From an uncultured Collinsella sp. (GTDB taxonomy: Bacteria; Actinomycetota; Coriobacteriia; Coriobacteriales; Coriobacteriaceae), in contig CAJKFS010000039.1 of NCBI GenBank assembly GCA_905199225.1, positions 1 to 21,426 of the forward strand: a stretch of DNA of 21,426 nt, in the 5' to 3' direction. Below, piece by piece: positions 6,757-13,880 of the stretch (positions within the stretch are counted from its first letter, which is position 1; each line of letters begins with the position of its first letter). The notes under the pieces were generated by a model that worked only from the letters and a program-made list of their open reading frames with translations, ran no database searches and was not told the origin of the DNA. The position numbers and the translations under genes are program-made.

Positions 6757-8133
6757 CTACTCCTCCACGGCCTGCGTGCCAGCAGCGCGGGCCAAATCAT
6801 CGATTGCAAGGGTATCGGAACTCAGGGCGCGATGGCGTCCATCGAGCACGGGCTCGCCCGCCTGCTCCACGGCCAGCGACTCGCCGGTGCGCATGTACCA
6901 CGCGGCGCGGCGGCCCCAAACCAGAGACTCGAGCAGGCTGTTAGAAGCCAGGCGGTTCTTGCCGTGCACGCCATTGCAGGCCGTCTCGCCGGCGGCGTAG
7001 AGCTCGGGCATCGAGGTGCGGCCGTCCTTGTCGACCCATACGCCGCCCATAAAGTAGTGCTGCGTGGGTGTGACGGGAATGGGCTCGTCCAGGATGTCGC
7101 GGCCGTCCTCCAGGCAGCGCGCGCGGATATTGGCAAAGTGCCCGGTCACCACGTCGCGCTCGACGGGGGCAAAGCTCAGCCACTCGTGCTCGGTGCCGTC
7201 CTGCTTCATCTGCTCGCGAATGGCGGCGGCGACAACGTCGCGCGGCTGCAACTCGTCGGTAAAACGCTCGCCAGCGGCATTGAGCAGAATCGCGCCCTCG
7301 CCGCGGCAGCTTTCGCTGATTAGGAACGTGCGGCCCGGCTGCGGCGAGAACAGACCCGTGGGGTGGATCTGCACGTAGTCCAGGTGCTCCATCGTGATGC
7401 CGTGCTCCTGCGCGATGTAGCAGGCGTCACCGGTGAGCTGCGGGTAGTTGGTCGAGTGGTCGTACACGCCACCGATACCGCCCGTTGCCCACAGCGTATG
7501 ACAGGCATGGATCTTAAACGGCTTACCGGCACGCACGCCCTCGGCGGCATTTGCCAGCTCGTCGGCGGGGCGAGCTGAATCGTCCTCGTCCACGGCAACG
7601 GCGACGACGCCGGTGCACACCGTGGCGCCATCGCGCTCGGCGGTCAGGATGTCGGTCATGGCAACGTGTTCGAGAATCTGCACGTTGTCCAGCTTGCGGA
7701 CAGCCTGGAGCAGCTTGGTCGTAATCTCCTTGCCCGTAATATCGGCATGGAAGGCGATGCGCGGGCGGCTGTGCGCGCCCTCGCGGGTAAAGTCGAGGCT
7801 GCCGTCGGCCTTGCGCTCAAAGTCCACGCCTATGGCCAGCAGGTCGTTGATGACCGAACGGCTCGAGCGAATCATGATGTCAACACTCTCGCGGCGGTTC
7901 TCGTAATGGCCGGCGTGCATGGTGTCCTCAAAGAAGGCATCGTAGTCCGAACCTTCGGGCAGCACGCAGATGCCGCCCTGCGCGAGCATCGAATCGCACT
8001 CATCGACGGCGCCCTTGGAGAGCATGATTACGCGCGTGCTCGTCGGCAGATTGAGGGCCGCATACAGGCCCGCCACGCCGCAACCGGCAATGACGACGTC
8101 ACACTCCATATCGGGGTATTGTTTGGTTTCCAC
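6757..8133 (-). CDS. nadB: L-aspartate oxidase NadB (short form)
   Basis: FAD-dependent oxidation of L-aspartate to iminoaspartate, the substrate of NadA. The Rossmann FAD motif GCGVAGL lies near the N-terminus. Active-site and FAD-binding signatures follow: HPTGLF, SESCRGEGAILLN, ERFTDELQPRDVV and NRLASNSLLESLVWGRRAA. A GTG start at 8133 is chosen because AAGGGAGAGG lies 6 nt upstream. An ATG at 8178 is possible but falls inside a palindrome and lacks a site. With this start it is 458 aa, about 80 shorter than the E. coli enzyme, because the C-terminal helical domain (fumarate reductase C-terminal type) is absent. The ORF ends naturally and nadC follows at once, so this does not look like a frameshift. 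Confidence 0.93.
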   Translation of the reverse strand: METKQYPDMECDVVIAGCGVAGLYAALNLPTSTRVIMLSKGAVDECDSMLAQGGICVLPEGSDYDAFFEDTMHAGHYENRRESVDIMIRSSRSVINDLLAIGVDFERKADGSLDFTREGAHSRPRIAFHADITGKEITTKLLQAVRKLDNVQILEHVAMTDILTAERDGATVCTGVVAVAVDEDDSARPADELANAAEGVRAGKPFKIHACHTLWATGGIGGVYDHSTNYPQLTGDACYIAQEHGITMEHLDYVQIHPTGLFSPQPGRTFLISESCRGEGAILLNAAGERFTDELQPRDVVAAAIREQMKQDGTEHEWLSFAPVERDVVTGHFANIRARCLEDGRDILDEPIPVTPTQHYFMGGVWVDKDGRTSMPELYAAGETACNGVHGKNRLASNSLLESLVWGRRAAWYMRTGESLAVEQAGEPVLDGRHRALSSDTLAIDDLARAAGTQAVEE

Positions 8134-8139
8134 AGGAAT

Positions 8140-8149
8140 CCTCTCCCTT
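8140..8149 (-). promoter_or_regulatory. Ribosome-binding site deciding the nadB start
   Basis: AAGGGAGAGG on the minus strand lies 6 nt before the GTG at 8133. This supports the GTG over the in-frame ATG at 8178. It abuts the 8152-8186 dyad directly, so folding of that dyad could affect ribosome access. Confidence 0.6.
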
Positions 8150-8151
8150 GT

Positions 8152-8186
8152 AATGTGGCATAAGGGATGGTCCCTCATGTCACATT
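8152..8186. repeat. 35-bp dyad between nadA and nadB
   Basis: The 16-nt arms 8152-8167 and 8171-8186 pair at 14 positions, with a 3-nt loop. One of the two exceptions is a G-T on either strand. It lies between the nadA stop (8190) and the nadB ribosome-binding site. Its sequence does not match the nadA operator candidate, so it is more likely an RNA hairpin controlling nadB translation or mRNA stability, or a dispersed palindromic repeat. Confidence 0.6.
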
Positions 8187-8189
8187 GGC

Positions 8190-9215
8190 TTAGCGCGCCG
8201 CGTACTCGAGCATGCGGTCAAGCGTGAGCTTGGCCTGATCGGCGGCCTCGTCCGACACGCCAATCTGCACCTCGCCCTCGCCCGTCTCCAGGCAGTGCAC
8301 GAGCTTTTCGAGCGTGATGAGATCCATGTTGACGCAGGTGGGCCGCACCGCAGGGAAGTAGAACTTCTTGCCGGTGCCCTGGCAGCGGCGCTCGAGTTCG
8401 TAGAGCACGCCGCGGACCGTCACGATGATGAACTCGTTGGCGTCCGACTCCTCGGCATACTTGATGATGCCGGCGGTGGAGCCGATGTAGTCGGCCTCGG
8501 CCAGGACGTCGGCCTTGCACTCGGGGTGCGCCAGCACGAGCGCGTCGGGGTGCGCCTCCTGCGCCTCGACGATCTGCTCGACGGTGATGATGTGATGACG
8601 CGGGCAGTAGCCGTTGTTGAGGATGACGTGCTTTTGGGGCACCTGCTCGGCCACAAAGCGGCCCAGGTTCTGGTCGGGAATGAACAAGATGTGCTGCTGC
8701 GGCAGCTCGGAGACAATCTTGACGGCGTTAGAGCTGGTAACGCACACATCACTCCAGCTCTTGATCTCGACCGTCGAGTTGACGTAACACACCACGGCCA
8801 GGTCGTCGCCATACTCGGCGCGCGCTGCGTCGACCGTCTCGCGCTTGACCATGTGCGCCATGGGACAGTCCGCGCCCGGCTCGGGCAGCAGCACGGTCTT
8901 GGTGGGAATGAGCAGCTTGGCGCTCTCGCCCATAAACTCCACGCCGCACAGCACGATCGTCTGCTGCGGCAGGCTCTTGGCGAGCTTTGCCAGGTAGAAG
9001 CTGTCGCCGACGTAATCGGCAACGGCTTGGACCTCGGGCGCCACATAATAGTGCGCCAGGATCACTGCGTCACGTTGGGTTTTTAGCTGATGAATGGCCT
9101 CGACGAGCTCTGCGGGCACCAGTGCCGCGCGCTCCGTTGCCGTCGTTGCCGATGCCAGGCCGGCCGCGATATCGCGTGCAAGCTCCGATGCATCCATGTT
9201 CGCGCTCTGTGCCAT
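8190..9215 (-). CDS. nadA: Quinolinate synthase NadA
   Basis: [4Fe-4S] enzyme that condenses iminoaspartate with dihydroxyacetone phosphate to quinolinate. The 341-aa protein has AHYYVAPEVQ near the start and the three cluster cysteines expected in the family: C90 (LCGVEFMGES), C233 (HPECKADV) and C294 (RPTCVNMD). The motif NSTVEIK and the TSSNAV segment are also family features. The ATG at 9215 is preferred over a TTG at 9218 because AGAGAGGGG lies 5 nt before it. First gene of the nadA-nadB-nadC-niaR operon. The cluster makes this step oxygen-sensitive, consistent with an anaerobe. Confidence 0.96.
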   Translation of the reverse strand: MAQSANMDASELARDIAAGLASATTATERAALVPAELVEAIHQLKTQRDAVILAHYYVAPEVQAVADYVGDSFYLAKLAKSLPQQTIVLCGVEFMGESAKLLIPTKTVLLPEPGADCPMAHMVKRETVDAARAEYGDDLAVVCYVNSTVEIKSWSDVCVTSSNAVKIVSELPQQHILFIPDQNLGRFVAEQVPQKHVILNNGYCPRHHIITVEQIVEAQEAHPDALVLAHPECKADVLAEADYIGSTAGIIKYAEESDANEFIIVTVRGVLYELERRCQGTGKKFYFPAVRPTCVNMDLITLEKLVHCLETGEGEVQIGVSDEAADQAKLTLDRMLEYAAR

Positions 9216-9250
9216 CAAGGCCCCTCTCTTTTGGCGAATCTTGGGGCTTT

Positions 9251-9279
9251 AGTATGACACCTGGCTTTACAGCTGACAA
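9251..9279 (-). promoter_or_regulatory. Candidate promoter of the nad operon
   Basis: On the minus strand TTGTCA (9279-9274, five of six matches) and CATACT (9256-9251, four of six) are exactly 17 nt apart. The -35 lies in the centre of the 9257-9300 palindrome, and the spacer is its arm. A repressor on the palindrome would therefore block RNA polymerase. The start point would be near 9244, about 29 nt before the nadA ATG. Confidence 0.65.
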
Positions 9280-9300
9280 GACAGCTGTAAAGCCAGGTGT
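9257..9300. promoter_or_regulatory. 44-bp palindrome, candidate NiaR operator
   Basis: Two perfect 19-bp arms (9257-9275 and 9282-9300) flank a 6-nt spacer. Each arm holds two related half-sites, ACACCTGG and ACAGCTG, with a nearby TTTACAGCTG and its inverse. NiaR sites in Firmicutes are GACA/TGTC-type palindromes, and GACAAGACAG in the centre is compatible with that. Position over the promoter and the niaR gene in the same operon make NiaR the obvious ligand. As RNA it could also form a long hairpin. Confidence 0.7.
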
Positions 9301-9507
9301 AAAGTTGGAATAAAGATTCAATCTTGGGGCGGGTCCATTTTCGAACTGGCAAGCTGAGGATAGCCGAGCTCTCGATAGCGCAGGAGGCATCTTTCGCCAC
9401 CGCAATACCGCTCGGCGCGAGTTGCGCACCATGAGGCACGAACGGGCGCTCCCCCGCGAGCGGCACGCGCCCAATGTGGCAAAAACGAACTACTAAGGGG
9501 GCCCAGA

Positions 9508-10230
9508 ATGCTCAAGATTATTGCCTGCGACGATGACGTCGCTTTTCTAGATAGACTGCACCGGATGATCGACCGTTGGTCGACCGAGAAGGGCACGGCG
9601 GTCGATGTTGCGCTCGTTACGCGCGGCGAGGACCTGCTGGCGCGCCATGCCGCGTCGCGCGCCGACATCATCCTGCTCGACATGATCATGCCGCTCGTCA
9701 ACGGCATGGACACCGCACGCGAATTGCGCCAGGCCGACACCGCCGTGCGCCTGGTGTTCCTTACCTCGTCGCCCGAGTTTGCACTGGAGTCCTACGAGGT
9801 CCGCGCCTTCGACTATCTGCTCAAGCCCGTGACTTACGAACGCCTGGCGCAGTTACTCGACGAACTTTCGAGCATGCGCCCGGCGGCAACCGACGAGCTC
9901 GTGATCAAAACGTCCTTTGGCTACCACGCCCTGCGCCTGTCCGACATCGAATATGCCGAGGCGCGCAACAAGCACGTGGTCTTCCACCTGCGCGACGGAC
10001 GCGATATCGAGGCACTCGAGTCGTTCCGCAGCGTCGAGGACCGTTTGGCGCAAAATGCCACCTTCTTTAAATGCCACCGTAGCTACCAGGTCAACTTGCG
10101 CAACATCGACCACTTCGATCGCACGGACATCGTCATGCGCTCCGGCGTGTGCATTCCGCTGTCGCGTAGCAGCAAGCAGGGGTTCCAAGACGCCTACTTT
10201 GCGGTGCGCTTTGAGGGCGGGAGGCGCTGA
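9508..10230 (+). CDS. LytTR-family response regulator
   Basis: DNA-binding response regulator of the AgrA/LytR type, 240 aa. The receiver domain (about 3-118) has the acidic pocket D8-D10, phosphoacceptor D58 in IILLDMIMP, T86 and K106 (LLKPV). The LytTR DNA-binding domain (about 130-230) includes EARNKHVVFH, FKCHRSYQVNLRNI and CIPLSRSSKQGF. LytTR proteins bind pairs of direct repeats. The start at 9508 has AAGGGGG with a suitable gap. Its TGA overlaps the next ATG (TGATG), so it is translated with the kinase. Usual partners are peptide-pheromone genes (agrB/agrD types), but none is adjacent. Target genes are unknown. Confidence 0.9.
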   Translation: MLKIIACDDDVAFLDRLHRMIDRWSTEKGTAVDVALVTRGEDLLARHAASRADIILLDMIMPLVNGMDTARELRQADTAVRLVFLTSSPEFALESYEVRAFDYLLKPVTYERLAQLLDELSSMRPAATDELVIKTSFGYHALRLSDIEYAEARNKHVVFHLRDGRDIEALESFRSVEDRLAQNATFFKCHRSYQVNLRNIDHFDRTDIVMRSGVCIPLSRSSKQGFQDAYFAVRFEGGRR

Positions 10231-11507
10231 TGATCTCCTCGGTCGAAATGGTCCTTTGGGCAATCCACCACGCCACAACGCTACTCTTTGGCGTCTTTGC
10301 TTCGGCGGCGCTGTGCGGTATCGAAATCAATCGACGCCATGCACTCGAGTTGGTGGGGGTCGGAGCCGCAACCGGCGCTGCCTTTTCGATCGCCAATGTC
10401 GTTGGCGGAGAGCTTTTTGCCCGTCAGGTCTATCCGCTCGTCGTGCACCTGCCGCTTACCGTCTACCTATGCGCGCGCTACCACTTGAGTCCGCTGCTCG
10501 CGGCGTTGGGCGTCACCAGCGCCTATCTGAGCTGCCAGTTTAGCAACTGGATGGGTATCGCCGCATTTGCCGCAACCGATTCTCAGATCGCGTACTATCT
10601 GGCACGCATCGCTACCACGCTCGCCGTCTTTGCCGTCCTGTTGCATTGGGCCGGCGACATCGGTCCGCGCTTAGCGATTAAAAGCACCACCGAGCTGGGC
10701 ATCCTTTTAATCCTGCCGCTCGTCTATTACATCTTTGACTACGCCACCAACGTCTACACCACGCTGTTCCACTCGGGCTCGGTGGTGACGGTTGAGTTTT
10801 TGGCATTTGCGCTCTGTGCCTTCTATCTTATGTTTCTTGCCGTTTACCTGCGCGAATACGAAGAAAAGGAAACCGCCGAGCGAGAGCGTTGGATGCTCGA
10901 AACCCGCGACAGCGCCGCCATCAAAGAGCTCGAGGCTTGGCGTCAATCTGGGCGCGAGCTGTCGATTCTTCGCCACGATATGCGCCACTTCCTACGCGGC
11001 CTGGCCGCTTTAATTGAGGAGGGCCACACCGACGAGGCGCTCAAACGCATCGACGAACTCTGCGAAGCCGGCGACCGAACCGCCGTACGCCGCTTCTGTG
11101 CCAACGAGACCGTAAACATTGCGCTTTCGTCATTTAACTCGGATATCAATAGAAACGGCATTACCGCCAACCTGCGCGCCTCCGTACCCGAAACCATCCA
11201 CGTAGGTGACGCCGACCTGTTTAGCGTGCTCTCAAATGCCTTGGAAAACGCTATCACCGCCGCAAGCGCTGCACCCCAAGGAAAGCGATTCGTCGACTTT
11301 GACCTACGATTGGAGGACGGCCAGCTGCTGCTGTTAGTTTCCAACTCGTTTGACCGCGCACCGCGCATGGTCGACGGCATGCCCGTGACCCGGCATGCGG
11401 GCCACGGCTTTGGCACCAAGAGCATCAAACTTGCCGTGGAGCGTATGAACGGCAACTGCCAGTTCCGCATTAACGGCGATCGGTTTGAGCTACGCGCTGT
11501 GATGTAA
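10230..11507 (+). CDS. GHKL (AgrC-type) sensor histidine kinase
   Basis: Membrane sensor kinase of 425 aa. Residues 1-206 hold about six to seven hydrophobic segments, followed by a charged helix (207-245). The phosphoacceptor region ILRHDMRHFLRGL has H249 as the likely site. The catalytic GHKL ATPase domain shows the N-box NALENAI (336-342) and the G-box GHGFGTKS (391-398). The absence of a large extracellular domain and the many membrane segments fit peptide-sensing AgrC-like kinases. It pairs with the overlapping LytTR regulator. Regulator-first order is the less common arrangement for this family. Signal identity cannot be read from the sequence. Confidence 0.88.
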   Translation: MISSVEMVLWAIHHATTLLFGVFASAALCGIEINRRHALELVGVGAATGAAFSIANVVGGELFARQVYPLVVHLPLTVYLCARYHLSPLLAALGVTSAYLSCQFSNWMGIAAFAATDSQIAYYLARIATTLAVFAVLLHWAGDIGPRLAIKSTTELGILLILPLVYYIFDYATNVYTTLFHSGSVVTVEFLAFALCAFYLMFLAVYLREYEEKETAERERWMLETRDSAAIKELEAWRQSGRELSILRHDMRHFLRGLAALIEEGHTDEALKRIDELCEAGDRTAVRRFCANETVNIALSSFNSDINRNGITANLRASVPETIHVGDADLFSVLSNALENAITAASAAPQGKRFVDFDLRLEDGQLLLLVSNSFDRAPRMVDGMPVTRHAGHGFGTKSIKLAVERMNGNCQFRINGDRFELRAVM

Positions 11508-11581
11508 GGGCGCGGGCGCGACGGATTTGCGTTCCGCGGGTACGGCTCGCCCGCTCGGGGTCGTTTGTCGACGCGGGCTCG

Positions 11582-12151
11582 CTACAGCGGCGCGGCCGCC
11601 GGGGTCAGCTGCTTGATGTAGGCCCACATGCGCTGCTTAGCGGCCTTGTCGGTGAGTGCCGCCTCAAAGCCGTCGAGCGCGAGCACGCGGCGGCCCTGCA
11701 CATGGGCGACCAGGCCGGGCTTGAGCATGGCGGTGTCGAAGTCATCGATCGCCACGAGCATATCGGCGTAGGCCTCGCGCATGGCGTCAGCCGCGTTGTT
11801 GTCGAGCAGTAGCACCGCCTCGGGGTCCAAGGCCTCAAGCGCCTCGCGGAACAGCTCGCACGGCAGGGCTTCGCCCACCGCGACCGCTCCGTCGCCCACG
11901 CCGGCAACGCTTGCCAGCGCGCAGAAATCCTCGGGCGCATAACCGATGGCCCCGAGTGCCTTGCGCAGCGCGGCGCCATCCGGGCCGGCGGCAAGCTCGC
12001 CACCCGAACGCTCGGCCTCGTCCAAATCGCCTTTGACCAGCACGATCGGCGAGCACGCGTTGCCCACGATACGCACGCCACGGACCGCGAGCGATGCGAG
12101 CTCCTGCTCGGTCGCCTGGGCGATGGCTTCTTTTTTCTGGCTTTGTGACAT
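11582..12151 (-). CDS. Unknown protein with a degenerate uracil-DNA-glycosylase-like look
   Basis: 189-aa protein, soluble, no membrane segment or signal. The start at 12151 is chosen because GGAGAG lies 9 nt upstream; a longer frame would run into the IS end. I do not recognise it with certainty. The middle (LRKALGAIGYAPEDFCALASV) and the end (AMLKPGLVAHVQGRRVL then MWAYIKQL) follow the order of a family-4 UDG: motif near LLDxALxxxGLxRxDVY, LGxxAAxAL, and a final (H)P(A)ALLR...WxDL. The catalytic GEAPG loop and the Fe-S cysteines are absent, so enzymatic activity is unlikely. It converges on the sensor-kinase gene and has an IS element within 40 bp upstream. Confidence 0.55.
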   Translation of the reverse strand: MSQSQKKEAIAQATEQELASLAVRGVRIVGNACSPIVLVKGDLDEAERSGGELAAGPDGAALRKALGAIGYAPEDFCALASVAGVGDGAVAVGEALPCELFREALEALDPEAVLLLDNNAADAMREAYADMLVAIDDFDTAMLKPGLVAHVQGRRVLALDGFEAALTDKAAKQRMWAYIKQLTPAAAPL

Positions 12152-12189
12152 AGGTATGCGCTCTCCAATCGTTTGCGTGCCCACCATTA

Positions 12190-12400
12190 TTTGACACTCC
12201 CCATGGCTAAAGCCAGGGGATTCTTGCTTCACCGAGAATTGCCTAGACTGCGCATGCAGCCGTAGGTCTTACGCCCTCTCCACAAGCGTTTGCGGCGTCT
12301 GCCGCGGTTCCCGCATGCCCTGCGGTACCTTCCAGGATTCTCCTTCCCTCGCGGGCGATGTTGACGGCGGCGTTCAGGTCGCGGTCGTGACGCATGCCGC
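12190..12400 (-). ncRNA. Likely omega-RNA / reRNA region of tnpB
   Basis: In IS605-type elements the guide RNA of TnpB comes from the 3' end of tnpB through the right end, with the flanking host DNA as guide. By analogy it would span from inside tnpB to the RE hairpin here. The guide would start about 12189 and run leftward on the minus strand into the leader of the 11582-12151 gene. Exact limits are inferred from the family, not seen. Confidence 0.4.
12198..12220. repeat. Right-end (RE) hairpin of the IS
   Basis: CCCC (12199-12202) and TGGCT (12204-12208) pair with AGCCA (12211-12215) and GGGG (12216-12219). A single unpaired A (12203) bulges. A bulged-stem hairpin close to the cleavage site is what TnpA recognises in this family. 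Confidence 0.75.
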
Positions 12401-13433
12401 ACGCGGGGCAGTCCCATACCCGTTCGGCCAGCGTCAGTCCCCTGTAGACGTAACCGCATGCGGAACACGTCTTGCTGGACGGATAGAACCTGCCCACCCT
12501 TACGAAGCCGCGCCCCGACCATGCGCATTTGTACTCGAGCTGGCGCGCCAGCTCCGACATGGCGGCATCGCCCACGGCCTTGGCGAGGCGGCGGTTCCTC
12601 TGCATGCCCCTGACGTTCAGGTCCTCGACCGCGATGTTTTGGCTTTCTCCCACCGCATGCGTCGTGAACTTGTGCAGGGCGTCCTTCCGCCGGTTGGCAA
12701 CCTTCTCGTGCGCCCGCGCGACCCTGACACGCTGCCTGGCGCGATTTGCGGAGCCCTTCCGCTTGCGCGAGAGCCGCCGCTGCTCCCGCGCCAGCCTCCT
12801 CTCGCTCCTTTGCAGGTTTTTGGGGTTGGGCAGGCGCTCCCCCGTGGAGCAGGTGGCTATGTCGTGTATTCCCGCATCGACTCCCAGGAACCCGACGGTC
12901 GGGGCCGGCGCGTCCGTGGCGGGGACGTCCGCGCAGCATATCGCCACGTAGTACTTGCCGCTCGGCACCTGCTTGACCGTCGCGGACAGGACGCGCCCCT
13001 CCACGGGACGGCTCACCCGCGCCCTGACGGTCCCCAGCTTTGGCAGCCTCACGTGCCTGGCGTCGATTATCCCGACGCCGTTCGTGCGGTAGCTCTTCCT
13101 CCCCGCGCGTTTGGACTTGAACTTCGGAAAGCCCACCTTGCCTGGTGCGCGGAAGAAGTTCTTAAATGCCTTGTCCAGGTCGCGCAGGGACTGCTGCAGT
13201 GCCATGGAGTCCACCTCGGAGAGCCACGGCGCGTCCGCCCTCTTCCAGGCGGGGATCTGGGTGATGTAGGAGTTGATGTGCCTCGATTTGCCCGTCCACG
13301 CGTACTCGTCCCGCCTCATCGCCAGCACCCTGTTGTAGACCCAGCGGCAGCAGCCGAAGGTCTTCTGCAGGAGGGCCTCCTGCTCGGCGCTCGGGTATAT
13401 GCGGTACTCGAAGGTCTTGTCCATGGCCCTCAC
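12243..13433 (-). CDS. tnpB: TnpB, RNA-guided nuclease of IS605
   Basis: 396-aa TnpB, ancestor-type of Cas12 nucleases, which cuts donor sites guided by omega-RNA and helps retention of the element. The N-terminal part has the usual YRIYPS...RWVYNR and KFKSKR motifs. The RuvC triad is complete: D186 (GFLGVDAG), E270 (IAVEDLNVRG) and D352 (RDLNAAVNIA). The zinc finger has C323, C326, C342 and C345 (CSACG, CPACG). Start is GTG at 13433, 5 nt after GAGG and overlapping the tnpA stop (GTGA); ATG at 13424 is an alternative. No frame break is seen, so it should be active. Confidence 0.94.
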   Translation of the reverse strand: MRAMDKTFEYRIYPSAEQEALLQKTFGCCRWVYNRVLAMRRDEYAWTGKSRHINSYITQIPAWKRADAPWLSEVDSMALQQSLRDLDKAFKNFFRAPGKVGFPKFKSKRAGRKSYRTNGVGIIDARHVRLPKLGTVRARVSRPVEGRVLSATVKQVPSGKYYVAICCADVPATDAPAPTVGFLGVDAGIHDIATCSTGERLPNPKNLQRSERRLAREQRRLSRKRKGSANRARQRVRVARAHEKVANRRKDALHKFTTHAVGESQNIAVEDLNVRGMQRNRRLAKAVGDAAMSELARQLEYKCAWSGRGFVRVGRFYPSSKTCSACGYVYRGLTLAERVWDCPACGMRHDRDLNAAVNIAREGRRILEGTAGHAGTAADAANACGEGVRPTAACAV

Positions 13434-13825
13434 GCGTTCCTCTGGTCCTCGATATACTGCCTGACGGCCTCGGGCGTCGCCCCGCCGACGGTCGAGACGA
13501 AGTAGCTGTTCGTCCAGAGCGTCGGCAGCTTGCGCTTCAGCTGCGGGAACTCGGCGCGCAGGTCGTGGCTGGTCCTGCCCTTGATGCGCTTCACGGCCCG
13601 GTGGATGCCGAACTGGGGGTCGACTGAGACGAGCATGTGCACGCGGTCGGGCATGACCTTGATTTCCCTTATCTCGAAATCGAGTTCCTCCGCGACCTCG
13701 TGCGCGATCTCCTCGAAGCGGGAGCCGATGCCGTCCACGAGCACCTTCCTGCGGTATTTCGGGCAGAAGACCACATGGTAGTCGCAGTCCCAGACTATGT
13801 TGTCGTTGCTCCTGTATCTATCCAT
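13430..13825 (-). CDS. tnpA: TnpA, Y1 HUH transposase of IS200/IS605, with altered HUH
   Basis: 131-aa single-strand transposase. The start at 13825 (MDRYRSND) matches the usual IS200 N-terminus; an ORF extends further up, but into the left-end hairpin. Family signatures are FCPKYRRKVL (20-29), VDPQFGIHRAVKRIKGRTS (68-86), and LWTNSYFVSTVGG (103-115). The catalytic Tyr is Y124 (VRQYIEDQ). The HUH motif reads PDRVHML (59-65): R61 stands in the place of the first metal-binding His, with H63 kept. The codon is CGC, one transition from CAC. This may abolish transposition. It lies just upstream of tnpB. Confidence 0.9.
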   Translation of the reverse strand: MDRYRSNDNIVWDCDYHVVFCPKYRRKVLVDGIGSRFEEIAHEVAEELDFEIREIKVMPDRVHMLVSVDPQFGIHRAVKRIKGRTSHDLRAEFPQLKRKLPTLWTNSYFVSTVGGATPEAVRQYIEDQRNA

Positions 13826-13859
13826 GAAAATAGTATACCACTTGCAGCCGTATATGTAT

Positions 13860-13875
13860 ATCGGCTGACGCCGAT
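13860..13875. repeat. Left-end (LE) hairpin of the IS
   Basis: ATCGGC (13860-13865) pairs with GCCGAT (13870-13875) across a 4-nt loop (TGAC). It lies about 35 nt upstream of the tnpA start. It fits the subterminal LE hairpin bound by TnpA in this family. Confidence 0.6.
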
Positions 13876-13880
13876 GCGCC

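Noticed and set aside
5917..7323. 468-aa open frame antisense to nadC and nadB
   Set aside because: The minus-strand frames hold clear enzyme motifs, and the plus frame is rich in Ala, His, Arg and Gly without domain signs.
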